Under the pieces are notes generated by a model. That model was not told the origin of the DNA. It worked only from the letters and a program-made list of their open reading frames with translations, and searched no databases. This document shows, piece by piece, positions 15,892-23,394 of a stretch of DNA of 25,830 nucleotides. The stretch spans positions 1 to 25,830 of the forward strand of contig JAUNJL010000033.1 in the NCBI GenBank assembly GCA_030533315.1, written 5' to 3'. How positions within the stretch are numbered: the first letter of the stretch is position 1; every line of letters starts with the position of its first letter. This stretch comes from Eubacteriales bacterium (GTDB taxonomy: Bacteria > Bacillota_A > Clostridia > Lachnospirales > Lachnospiraceae). Position numbers and translations under genes: made by a program.

Positions 15892-16994
15892 TGGTTCTTC
15901 CTTTCCGGGAATCTCGCAGATTTCCCGTCTTTTGTGTTGTGTACTTTTGTATCTCCCCGGTCCGTGACCAGGGCATAGCCGATGGTGGCCATTCGCTTTT
16001 CTATGGAGCTTCTGCACTGAGCCGATTCCTCACCTGTGCAAATCTTGTTGTCATAAAGCTCGTATTTTTTTCGGTTCTCCATGGGAGACAGATTGGGCAT
16101 CACCACGTTTGCCCCCGCAAGGATCCCCAGCTCCCTCCCCCTTGGGTGGATGGTGCCGAGGGCCGTGGTGGCCGGCAGCAAAATCCCCGGGGAAATCAGG
16201 CGAATGAGGGAGAGCAGATATAAGGTTTGAGAAAGAGAGCCTGGCTCCTTCCCGGCAAAGGGAGTGGAATGGTGGGGGATAAAGGGGCCGATGCCGCACA
16301 TGGCAGGGGCAAACTCCTCCACGAACTTCAGATCCTTCGCCAGCGTCTCCGGCGTCTGGCCCGGTGATCCCACCATAAAGCCGCAGCCGGTCTGATAGCC
16401 GATCTCCTTCAGATTCCATAAGCATTCCATCCGGTTGTCAAAGGACAATTCCCCCGGATGCAGTTTTTCATAGTGGGCCTTGTCTGCCGTCTCGTGGCGG
16501 AGGAGGTACCGATCTGCTCCTGCCTCAAAAAGCCTCTCGTAGCTCTCCCGGCTGCGCTCTCCAAGTGAGAGGGTCAGAGCACAGTCTGGATACTGGGCCT
16601 TGATGGTGCGGATCAGGTCACACAGCCATTCGTCCGTGCGAGTCCCGTCCTCTCCGCCCTGAAGGACAAAGGTGCGAAATCCCAGAGCATAGCCTTCCCG
16701 GCAGCACCCCAGGATATCCTCCCGGGTGAGGCGGTATCTCGACGCTCCCTGGTTTCCCCTGCGGATCCCGCAGTAATAGCAGTTGTTTTTACAAAAGCTG
16801 CCGATCTCAATGAGCCCTCGAATATACACATCCCGTCCATATACCTGCTCTCTGATCGCCGCCGCCTTCTGTGCGGCCAGATCCGTCAGCTCCTTTGTCT
16901 GCCCTCGGATCAAAAGGGCATATTCCTCCAGCGAAAGGCTGTGATCCTTCTCCAGCCTTTCCAGCAGTTCCCGTTCCCTGGTATGATACTCCAT
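15888..16994 (-). CDS. hydE: [FeFe]-hydrogenase maturase HydE, radical-SAM enzyme
   Basis: HydE acts with HydG and HydF to build the diiron azadithiolate subcluster of [FeFe] hydrogenase. The 368-residue protein has the radical-SAM cluster motif CKNNCYYC (68-75) and the BATS-like barrel region of the HydE/BioB group. The GTIHPRGRELGILAGANVVMPNLSP stretch is typical of HydE, and is described here only by its location at about residues 281-305. The optional second-cluster region reads CTGEESAQCRSS: the position that would carry the third cysteine is serine. It is the first gene of hydE-hydG-hydF. AAGGAA lies 11 nt before the ATG, a rather long gap, after an approximately 170-nt structured leader. 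Confidence 0.95.
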   Translation of the reverse strand: MEYHTRERELLERLEKDHSLSLEEYALLIRGQTKELTDLAAQKAAAIREQVYGRDVYIRGLIEIGSFCKNNCYYCGIRRGNQGASRYRLTREDILGCCREGYALGFRTFVLQGGEDGTRTDEWLCDLIRTIKAQYPDCALTLSLGERSRESYERLFEAGADRYLLRHETADKAHYEKLHPGELSFDNRMECLWNLKEIGYQTGCGFMVGSPGQTPETLAKDLKFVEEFAPAMCGIGPFIPHHSTPFAGKEPGSLSQTLYLLSLIRLISPGILLPATTALGTIHPRGRELGILAGANVVMPNLSPMENRKKYELYDNKICTGEESAQCRSSIEKRMATIGYALVTDRGDTKVHNTKDGKSARFPERKNQ

Positions 16995-17040
16995 GCTTCT
17001 ACCGTTTCCTTATTTGCTTAATCCTTTACAGTAACCGTTC

Positions 17041-17168
17041 AGCCAGGCCAGCGCACCCTGCGCCGACCATAAGAAAATGACGGGCCCGTGCAAAATCCGT
17101 CACATCCAACGATTATTGGGGATATTTGCACATAACAGCCCAGCAAAGCTGAGCTGTCACCCTTCATA
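17041..17168 (-). ncRNA. Candidate structured RNA leader of hydEGF
   Basis: The predicted transcript start near 17168 leaves about 170 nt before hydE. On the - strand, stem A pairs 17157-17148 with 17144-17135 (ACAGCTCAGC / GCTGGGCTGT, loop TTT). Stem B pairs GTGCAAA (17131-17125) with TTTGCAC (17094-17088). Stem C pairs TGACGG (17102-17097), which lies inside the loop of B, with CCGTCA (17083-17078) beyond it, so B and C together would be a pseudoknot. Stem C is followed by TTTTCTT. Stem D pairs GGTCGGCGC (17068-17060) with GCGCTGGCC (17054-17046), nine pairs with two wobbles. I do not recognise a known riboswitch class. Function, and even folding, are inferred. Confidence 0.45.
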
Positions 17169-17174
17169 ATTATT

Positions 17175-17203
17175 ATTATACTAAAACACTCATATAAATG
17201 CAA
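17175..17203 (-). promoter_or_regulatory. Promoter of the hydEGF operon
   Basis: On the - strand, TTGCAT (17203-17198) and a perfect TATAAT (17180-17175) are separated by 17 nt. It is the best promoter match in the window. Confidence 0.8.
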
Positions 17204-17302
17204 TCCCTTCCGCACATTTATACACACAAGAAACCAAACCCAAGAAGTGCAGAGGAAGGCCAAAAACAACCCAAAGGCTCCAGGCGGACCATGCACCCTC
17301 CT

Positions 17303-18205
17303 TCACGCCACCGGGCTATTAAAGAGAAACTCCATCGGCAGCAGGCTCATCTCCTCATAAACCTTCCTCCAACCGCCGTCCCCCTTCTTCACCCCCTGGG
17401 AGGAGGGCGTCTCCACAATGAGGGCCGGCTGCCGGATGACCTCCGTATAATACTGCTCCGGGCTCCCCACAGATCTCCCTTCCCCATGCTCCTCCCCCGA
17501 AGCGTGGAAACGCTCCACCTGATAACTGGCACACTTCTGCAGATGCCGGGCAAGGCGGTAGCTTTTCTGATAACAGGCAAAGCTCTGGGAGCCCCTGCAG
17601 CAGAGGATCCTCTTTCCCGTGCGGGAAAAAGAAAGAAGCCCGATCCCTCCGTATTCCTGAAAGATCCGCATCAAGGCCTTCGTCTCATTTTCACTGGCCG
17701 GCTCCTGCCCCGCCCTTTTTCTTCTGCTGCCGTATGTAGGAAAATTTTTCCGAAGATCCATTCCTCTTGCATTACAAAAAAACTCATCACTGGGTATGCT
17801 CTGCATCCGAAGCATCTGCCGGTAAATGGGGTTTCGGATCGCCGTAAATCCTCTCTCTGCGATCTCCCAGCCATCAGGATTGAGAATGGGGATCACACAG
17901 ATGCGGAACCTGTCCAACAGCTGCCTGGCGTCATAAACATCTCCCAGTCTCCACCTGCACTCATAGGCCTGACAGTATTCTGACGCCATCTCCGCAAGAA
18001 TCTCAGGCATCAGCCTGTCCCTTCCATCCAGCCCCGATAAGCAGAACAGCGGCAGATCCCCCGTCCCCACCTCCAGCATGGGGATCATCCTTTCATCGTG
18101 GCTGCTTCCGATCACACGGAACTGAGCGAAGCCGCCGTATCTTTTTGCCGTTTCCCACAAGGAAAGATAAATCCGTTCATAGCTATTTGTCTTTGTGTCT
18201 GTCAA
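17303..18205 (-). CDS. M14 carboxypeptidase-like protein lacking zinc ligands
   Basis: This 300-residue cytoplasmic-looking protein has no signal peptide. The order of conserved blocks matches M14 zinc carboxypeptidases. Residues 57-63 (SGLDGRD) replace the HxxE zinc site. NPDG (109-112) and NARGMDLRKNFP (145-156) match the substrate-binding blocks. FSRTG (193-197) replaces the second zinc His-Ser, and VETPS (264-268) keeps the catalytic Glu. Both zinc histidines are missing (D60 and F193) and the ligand Glu is Asp (D63), so ordinary catalysis is unlikely. The start is TTG 18205 with GGGGGG 7 nt upstream. Possible roles are binding of peptidoglycan peptides or regulation, neither supported directly. 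The frame is intact, which argues against simple decay. Confidence 0.7.
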   Translation of the reverse strand: MTDTKTNSYERIYLSLWETAKRYGGFAQFRVIGSSHDERMIPMLEVGTGDLPLFCLSGLDGRDRLMPEILAEMASEYCQAYECRWRLGDVYDARQLLDRFRICVIPILNPDGWEIAERGFTAIRNPIYRQMLRMQSIPSDEFFCNARGMDLRKNFPTYGSRRKRAGQEPASENETKALMRIFQEYGGIGLLSFSRTGKRILCCRGSQSFACYQKSYRLARHLQKCASYQVERFHASGEEHGEGRSVGSPEQYYTEVIRQPALIVETPSSQGVKKGDGGWRKVYEEMSLLPMEFLFNSPVA

Positions 18206-18280
18206 TCAAAGTCCCCCCTATACGATATTATGGTAAAAAACAAAAATGAGTGGAGGACATGTCCTCCCCAATGGCTGAGC

Positions 18281-18318
18281 TGCTGCATAAATAAGTAACT
18301 GCTACATAAATAAGTATA
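18281..18318. repeat. Two tandem 19-nt repeats
   Basis: Adjacent units share TGCT and CATAAATAAGTA (16 of 19 identical). Purpose unknown. Confidence 0.6.
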
Positions 18319-18323
18319 TGAAA

Positions 18324-18349
18324 CGAGACAGGCCAAAAGACCTGTCTCG
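18324..18349 (-). terminator. Terminator of the surface-protein gene
   Basis: A perfect 9-bp stem, CGAGACAGG (18324-18332) with CCTGTCTCG (18341-18349), has a T-rich loop on the - strand and is followed by only TTT. A run of A precedes it. It lies 126 bp after the surface-protein stop. Confidence 0.6.
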
Positions 18350-18475
18350 AAAAAATTTTACAATATGATTTCAGGCACATGCAGCTCCTGCCAGCCTTTT
18401 CTTTTGTTTCTCGCCGTGGGTGACTCATCTCACGAACTCATTTTGCTCCAGCCTTATCACGCTCCTATGACGTCT

Positions 18476-21061
18476 TTATTCTGTCTCTCTTTTGCGGCGT
18501 CTCACAAGGACGTAGCCGCCTGCCAGCAGAGACAAGGCTGCCAGTGTTCCCATGGTGCCCACAGGGCTGTTGTCCCCCGTCTGGGCGTTTTCGGCCTCGG
18601 AGGATGCGCCGGTATCGGTACCATCGTCCTCCCGGTATGCAGGATCCGTTCCATAGCCGGAGTCCTCCCCTTCCCCGTCGGTGTCATAATAGGAATCGTA
18701 GCCGCCGGATCCCGTGGGTGACGGGGTCACAGTGGCATTAAAGCTGATGGACTTGGACTTAAACTGATAAGTCGCAGATTCGACGGTGTCCGTCTTCTGC
18801 CATTCCGTACCGCTGTAACGCCATTTCTCGAAGAATACGTACATATTGAAGGTGGCCGCATCCTTGATCCCGTTCTTGGCCCCGATCTGCCAGGTGTTGT
18901 TCCTCTGGCTGGGGGAGGGATTGGAGGAGGTGCTCCAGTAACATGGCCTCCACTGCACGTCCCCCTCCACCGGGGAAGTCATCTGCTTGGCTCCAGGCTC
19001 TGTGCCGGCACCGGTTACGCTAAACTTATAGAACGTATTTGGATAAAACTCCAGGGCGTTCTCCAGGCCGGTCACCTTGCTCTCCGACACCCTGGGAATA
19101 ATGGGATCCCTGGTAGGCGTGGTGGAGGCGGTGGTGTCCGCTGGACGGGAGCTGCTCTTCAAGGTAAAGCGAAGTGCTTTGGGAGCCTTGTGGGTCTTCG
19201 TCTCATTGACTGCGAATACGTAAATGTAAACATCCTTTCCGTCCTCCGCATTGATGTCGTTTAAGTTCACCGTGATCCTCTTGTCCGCCTCCATGGCCGT
19301 CACCGCATCGCTCACCTTAAAGGTGGGGGTGGTGTTGTAGTCCTGGTTCCAGGTCACGTAATAATATCCGCCCTGGTTTGCGCTGAACTGCAAAGTCGCA
19401 CTGTTTCGCCCCGTCCACTTGCCGCTTCCGCTGACACCCGTCAGCCTCAGGGTGGAGGAAACCGCCGCCGTGGGAGAGGGTGTCGGCATGGATGTGGGCG
19501 CTGCCGTGGGTTTGGGCGTGGCCGTAGCCGTCGGTGCCGGTGTGGCCGTGGGAGAAGGTGTGGCCGTAGGCACCGGCGTCTCTGTAGGCGCTGGCACCTC
19601 CGTAGGAGTCACATCCACCAGCACGCCCTCCTTATTGACCACCTGGCTTCCATCACCGTACTGGATCATCTTGACGGCCTGGGCCTTGTCCACCTGATCC
19701 TCGAAGGAAACCAGCTTCCTGTCGGAATCCAGGTCTGCGCTGGTGACCTTCAGCACAGAGCCCTCCGCAACGTTGCCCATCACCTGGACAACGGGAGGCT
19801 TCTCTGCTCCCTCCGCCTTTTTCAGCACCAGATCCGCCCCCGTTTCCCCGTCTGCCAGGGTATTGTCCTGAACGGACAGCACCGGAGATACGTAGGTATC
19901 GCCCACATGATAGCCGCTTACCCGAACGTTTGAGGTGCTGTACACAGCACCTCCCCCCTCCGCCGACGTCTTGTTGCCTGTGATGGATCCGCCATTGAGT
20001 AAAACGGTGCCGCCGGCCTCGTTGTCAATGGCGCTTCCCTTGGCACTGGTGTTATTTCCTGTCAAAGTCACATCGTTCTGAAGGGCAAAGATGGATCCGC
20101 CTCCGGACAGCTTCACCAGGGATCCATCTACGGCTCCCTCCCAGGTCCCGTCCACGGTCAGACCGTATGTAGCCTCCGCATCCCTTCCAGCCGCAAGCTG
20201 CAGAGACGCCCCGTCCGCCACCTCAAAAAGATTGCCGGTCACCGTTCCCCTGCTGATGGTGATCCTGTTGTCGGTCTGCTCCTCTCCCCCGGCTGTCTCC
20301 TTGGCGGACGCCAGGATTACATGGGCGCCTGCCGGGATCTGCACCGGTGATGCCAGGGCCAGATCCTTGGTGATCAGGATCTTGGCGGGAGCTTCCATGC
20401 TGCTCCCGGCCTCCGCAGCAGCATTGATGGCATCCTGGAGCTCATCATAGGTATTCTCGGCCAGGATCACGTCATTTCCTTCCTCATCCACTGTCACAAT
20501 CTGAATGGCCTTCATCACCGTCGTCTCAGCCTCTTGATCTTTCTGTTCCGTGTTCTCGGCGCTTTCCCCCTCTTTTTGATCCTCGTTATTTTCCTCCGGC
20601 TGGGTCGTCTCCTCCCCTTCCCCGGCTGTCTGGCCCTGGGGAGTCTGTGTCTCAGGCGCCGCCTCTGTACCTGCCTCCGGCGTCTGGGTTCCTGTCTCCG
20701 CCCCCGCCTCCGGCGTCTGGGCTCCCGACTCTGCTGCCGTCTCCGGTGTCTGGGCTCCCGTCTCTGTCCCGGCCTCCGGCGTCTCAGCTGCCGCCTCCGG
20801 AGCCTGAGCTTCTGTCTCTGCCGCCGGTGCCGCCTCTCCCTCCGCTGCGGGAGCTGCCGCTCCCTCCTCACCGGAAGCCTCTGCGGCCTCACCAGACGTC
20901 ATGGACAGATCCGTCCCCGCCAGCTGCTCCTTTGCAGATGCGGACGATCCGTTATTTATAGAGGCAGGGTCTGTCTCCTCCGCAGCGGATGCTGCGCTGG
21001 GTACCCCACTCATGGTCAGTGCCCCTGCCATCAAAAAAGCTAAAACCTGTTTTCTCCTCAT
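18476..21061 (-). CDS. Cell-wall-anchored surface protein with QTGD sorting signal
   Basis: This 861-residue secreted protein starts with a signal peptide (about 1-27). An acidic low-complexity segment rich in Ala/Glu/Thr/Pro (about 28-185) contains four 11-residue tandem repeats. Residues about 190-480 have the repeated Gly/Asn/Thr pattern of a parallel beta-helix, with segments such as LTGNNTSAKGSAIDNEAGG. A Pro-Thr linker of TPxPTATP type (about 485-535) leads to one or two Ig-like beta domains. The C-terminus carries NAQTGDNSP, a hydrophobic stretch and RRRKRE. That is a sortase signal of the xxQTGD variety rather than canonical LPxTG. AGGAGG lies 7 nt before the ATG. A monocistronic adhesin-like or wall-decorating protein is the likely role; the ligand is unknown and no sortase gene is in the window. 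Confidence 0.85.
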   Translation of the reverse strand: MRRKQVLAFLMAGALTMSGVPSAASAAEETDPASINNGSSASAKEQLAGTDLSMTSGEAAEASGEEGAAAPAAEGEAAPAAETEAQAPEAAAETPEAGTETGAQTPETAAESGAQTPEAGAETGTQTPEAGTEAAPETQTPQGQTAGEGEETTQPEENNEDQKEGESAENTEQKDQEAETTVMKAIQIVTVDEEGNDVILAENTYDELQDAINAAAEAGSSMEAPAKILITKDLALASPVQIPAGAHVILASAKETAGGEEQTDNRITISRGTVTGNLFEVADGASLQLAAGRDAEATYGLTVDGTWEGAVDGSLVKLSGGGSIFALQNDVTLTGNNTSAKGSAIDNEAGGTVLLNGGSITGNKTSAEGGGAVYSTSNVRVSGYHVGDTYVSPVLSVQDNTLADGETGADLVLKKAEGAEKPPVVQVMGNVAEGSVLKVTSADLDSDRKLVSFEDQVDKAQAVKMIQYGDGSQVVNKEGVLVDVTPTEVPAPTETPVPTATPSPTATPAPTATATPKPTAAPTSMPTPSPTAAVSSTLRLTGVSGSGKWTGRNSATLQFSANQGGYYYVTWNQDYNTTPTFKVSDAVTAMEADKRITVNLNDINAEDGKDVYIYVFAVNETKTHKAPKALRFTLKSSSRPADTTASTTPTRDPIIPRVSESKVTGLENALEFYPNTFYKFSVTGAGTEPGAKQMTSPVEGDVQWRPCYWSTSSNPSPSQRNNTWQIGAKNGIKDAATFNMYVFFEKWRYSGTEWQKTDTVESATYQFKSKSISFNATVTPSPTGSGGYDSYYDTDGEGEDSGYGTDPAYREDDGTDTGASSEAENAQTGDNSPVGTMGTLAALSLLAGGYVLVRRRKRETE
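20675..20806 (-). repeat. Four 33-bp tandem repeats in the surface-protein gene
   Basis: The CTCCGG core recurs at 20675, 20708, 20741 and 20774, an exact 33-bp period. Each unit encodes eleven residues of the form QTPEAGAETGA. The number of units is likely to vary between strains by slippage, changing stalk length. Confidence 0.8.
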
Positions 21062-21111
21062 GTTAGGTCCTCCTCGTTACTGAGCCTCAAAAAAGTATTA
21101 ACATTATGACA

Positions 21112-21140
21112 AATATAACACATTCGGGAAAAGAAATCAA
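21112..21140 (-). promoter_or_regulatory. Promoter of the surface-protein gene
   Basis: On the - strand, TTGATT (21140-21135) and TATATT (21117-21112) are separated by 17 nt, about 50 bp before the start codon. Confidence 0.7.
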
Positions 21141-21229
21141 CGCTGCGATGGATCCGGTGCAAAACCGGCCTGCCCCATGGCCGCCGTTTATCCATCCTCC
21201 GTAAGCCCTGAGCAAGATCCGGCTCATGG

Positions 21230-21246
21230 CAAAAAACGGCAGCCGT
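21230..21246 (-). terminator. Weak terminator after proA
   Basis: On the - strand, ACGG-CTG-CCGT is followed by a T6 run immediately after the proA stop. The stem is only 4 bp, so confidence is low. Confidence 0.35.
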
Positions 21247-21248
21247 CC

Positions 21249-22499
21249 TCACGGGCGTACCTGTCCTTCTCCGTATATGATGTACTTCGTGGAGGTAAGG
21301 GCCAAAAGCCCCATGGGACCTCTGGCATGAAGCTTTTGGGTGCTGATGCCGATTTCAGCCCCAAATCCAAACTCAAAGCCGTCGGTAAAACGGGTGGAGG
21401 CATTGACATAGACCGCAGCCGCATCCACCTCCTCCAGAAATTTCTGGGCGTGGTCATACCGGTTTGTCACGATTGCCTCCGAATGCTTCGTATTGTATTT
21501 GTTGATGTGAGCGATCGCCTCCTCCAGGGAGGACACCACCTTGATGGAAAGAATGTAATCCAGATACTCCCTTCCCCAGTCCTCCTCTGTGGCGGGAACC
21601 GCATCGGGGATCAGGGCCCTGACCGCCTCGTCTCCCCGCATTTCCACCTGTTTTTCCCGAAGTCTCTCCGCCAGCACGGGAAGGAGGGCGTCCTTCACCG
21701 ACTCGTGAACCAGAAGGGATTCACAGGCATTGCAGACGCCCACCCGCTGAGTCTTTGCATTGATCAGGATGTCCGCCGCCATGGAAAGATCTGCCGTCTC
21801 ATCCACATAGATGTGACAGTTGCCGGTCCCCGTCTCGATGACGGGAACGGTGCTCTGGCTGACTACCGCCTGGATCAGTCCCCTCCCTCCTCTGGGAATG
21901 AGTACGTCCACATACTGGTTCATCCTCATGAACTCCGCCGCCGTCTCCCGGGAGGTATCTTCGATCAGCTGGATGGCATCCTTCGTCACACCCTGCTCCC
22001 CAAGGCTCTCCCGCAGACTCTCCACAATGGCCTTATTGGAGTGGATGGCGTCGCTCCCTCCCTTTAAGATCACGGCGTTTCCCGTCTTGAAGCACAGCCC
22101 GAAGGCGTCCGAGGTGACGTTGGGCCTCGCCTCATATATGATGCCGATCACGCCCATGGGAACCCGCTTCTGACCGATCAAAAGGCCGTTGGGCCGCCTC
22201 TTCATGCCGATCACCTCTCCCACGGGATCGTCCAGCTCCGCCACCTGGCAAAGTCCTTCCGCCATCCCCTGGATGCGGGCCTGGGAAAGCATGAGACGGT
22301 CCACAAGACCGACGCTCATACCGTTTTTCCTGCCATTTTCCACGTCAATGGCATTTGCGGCCAGAATCCTTTCTGCGTTGTGCAGCAAACCCTCCGCCGC
22401 TGCCCTTAAAACCTGGTTCTTCTTGCTGGTAGGCAAGCTTCTCAAAAGGGGCTCCGCCTCCTTCGCCTGGATACCCATGCGCCTCAGCATTTCATTCAT
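21249..22499 (-). CDS. proA: Glutamate-5-semialdehyde dehydrogenase ProA
   Basis: ProA reduces gamma-glutamyl phosphate to glutamate semialdehyde, the second step of proline synthesis. The 416-residue length is normal. The aldehyde-dehydrogenase fold is visible through [17 protein letters not shown] (116-132), [12 protein letters not shown] (146-157), and the catalytic cysteine in [15 protein letters not shown] (C256). The start at 22499 follows AGGAGGAG and overlaps the preceding gene's stop as ATGA; an upstream ATG at 22523 would place the ribosome site inside the gene. It is the last gene of the proB / DUF896 / cyclo-ligase / proA unit. Confidence 0.96.
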   Translation of the reverse strand: MNEMLRRMGIQAKEAEPLLRSLPTSKKNQVLRAAAEGLLHNAERILAANAIDVENGRKNGMSVGLVDRLMLSQARIQGMAEGLCQVAELDDPVGEVIGMKRRPNGLLIGQKRVPMGVIGIIYEARPNVTSDAFGLCFKTGNAVILKGGSDAIHSNKAIVESLRESLGEQGVTKDAIQLIEDTSRETAAEFMRMNQYVDVLIPRGGRGLIQAVVSQSTVPVIETGTGNCHIYVDETADLSMAADILINAKTQRVGVCNACESLLVHESVKDALLPVLAERLREKQVEMRGDEAVRALIPDAVPATEEDWGREYLDYILSIKVVSSLEEAIAHINKYNTKHSEAIVTNRYDHAQKFLEEVDAAAVYVNASTRFTDGFEFGFGAEIGISTQKLHARGPMGLLALTSTKYIIYGEGQVRP

Positions 22500-23083
22500 G
22501 TCGCACTCTCCTCCTTTTTGCAAAAAACCCTGCTCTCAGTGACGATCAGCTGGGGAAGGATGTCCGTGGGACCTGCCGGAACCTCCTCCAGGATCTGGAA
22601 ATCGAAGGCCACGGCCACCTGCTGGATACCTGGGTGTGCAGCCAGATAACGGTCATAATAGCCGCCCCCATAGCCTACCCGGCGGTTGTTTCCGTCAAAA
22701 CCCACGCCCGGCATGATCATCAGACCATCCTCCCAGAGGGCCTTTTCCCCCCTGGCCGGTTCCATGATTCCCATGCAGCCCTTTTCCAGCTGTCCGTAGT
22801 CCTTCAATATGTAAAATTCCAGCTCTTTTCCCACCACCTTGGGCACGGCCACTTCCTTTCCATCCTTCCATGCCTCCTCAATGAGAAATCTGGTCATAAC
22901 CTCGTTTTTAAAATCCATATACGCAAAAATACGGCTGGCCCGCTTAAAGGCCGGAAGGGCGATCACCCGATCCGCGATCTGCCGGCTCCTCTCCTCCACC
23001 CACTCTCTGGTGACCTGGGCCCTTGCGGCAAACACCTGTTTCCGAACTTCCTCTTTCGTCTTCATATTATCTCTCTTTTCCAT
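22496..23083 (-). CDS. 5-formyltetrahydrofolate cyclo-ligase
   Basis: This enzyme converts 5-formyl-THF with ATP to 5,10-methenyl-THF, recycling folate in the cytoplasm. The 195 residues show the family features: the N-terminal [15 protein letters not shown] helix, the [12 protein letters not shown] substrate region and the C-terminal [23 protein letters not shown] block (at about 127-149), which binds ATP and magnesium. ATG 23083 has GGGAG 6 nt upstream; ATG 23065 is an alternative. It overlaps the DUF896 gene by 17 nt and proA by 4 nt, so translation is probably coupled. Symbols fthC, ygfA and MTHFS are all used for this family; none is forced here. Confidence 0.93.
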   Translation of the reverse strand: MEKRDNMKTKEEVRKQVFAARAQVTREWVEERSRQIADRVIALPAFKRASRIFAYMDFKNEVMTRFLIEEAWKDGKEVAVPKVVGKELEFYILKDYGQLEKGCMGIMEPARGEKALWEDGLMIMPGVGFDGNNRRVGYGGGYYDRYLAAHPGIQQVAVAFDFQILEEVPAGPTDILPQLIVTESRVFCKKEESAT

Positions 23084-23282
23084 ATTTTTCTCCCAGGTTC
23101 GTGATGCTCCCGTCCGGCTCCTGAATGCTGATGTTGTTCAGCTGTCCTCTCAGGTTCCTGCGGACGGCAGCGATGTATTCCTGACGAAGGGCAGCCTGCT
23201 CCGCCTTCTCCTCCTCTGTCAGCCCCTCCGCCTTTGACTTGCGGGCCAAAGCATTGATTCTGTCAATCTTACTGTTGTCCAA
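23067..23282 (-). CDS. DUF896 (YnzC-like) small protein
   Basis: This 71-residue soluble protein is shorter than the full open frame. TTG 23282 is preferred because AGGAGG lies 8 nt upstream and it gives the usual [16 protein letters not shown]-terminus. The frame's own first TTG at 23300 would put the ribosome site inside the gene. The [18 protein letters not shown] segment and RGQLNNI are hallmarks of DUF896, a two-helix family of Firmicutes that includes YnzC. Its role is not established. The gene lies inside a proline operon, overlapping the cyclo-ligase gene. Confidence 0.88.
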   Translation of the reverse strand: MDNSKIDRINALARKSKAEGLTEEEKAEQAALRQEYIAAVRRNLRGQLNNISIQEPDGSITNLGEKYGKER

Positions 23283-23315
23283 ACATCCTTCCTCCTGCAA
23301 TCATTTTTTTGATAT

Positions 23316-23394
23316 CGTCAGCCAAATAAATTCCTTCCCTGTGCAATCCCATACGATACCCCTTCGGTACCGTCAGCCAGAGAAAATCCTTCTC
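23316..23394 (-). repeat. Imperfect direct repeat in the proB-DUF896 gap
   Basis: CGTCAGCC recurs at 23316 and 23371 (period 55). The similarity continues on both sides (AATTCCTTC versus AATCCTTCT). The gap contains no gene that I can support. It may be a partial duplication of intercistronic DNA. Confidence 0.4.

Larger units (their letters stand above)
18206..18475. other. Intergenic region with palindrome, short repeats and a hairpin
   Basis: This 270-bp gap lies between the surface-protein stop and the M14-like start. It holds the perfect palindrome GGAGGACATGTCCTCC (18252-18267), two 19-nt direct repeats (18281-18299 and 18300-18318, 16 of 19 identical) and the hairpin at 18324-18349. 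No gene is supported. Confidence 0.6.

Noticed and set aside
14422..15978. A 518-codon open frame on the + strand
   Set aside because: It is antisense to hydG and has no recognisable domain.
17039..17296. An 85-codon - strand frame across the hydE leader
   Set aside because: It starts before the promoter and overlaps the structured leader. The hydrophobic start looks accidental and there is no ribosome site.
17198..17983. A 261-codon open frame on the + strand
   Set aside because: It starts inside the hydE promoter and runs antisense to the M14-like gene. No ribosome site or family.
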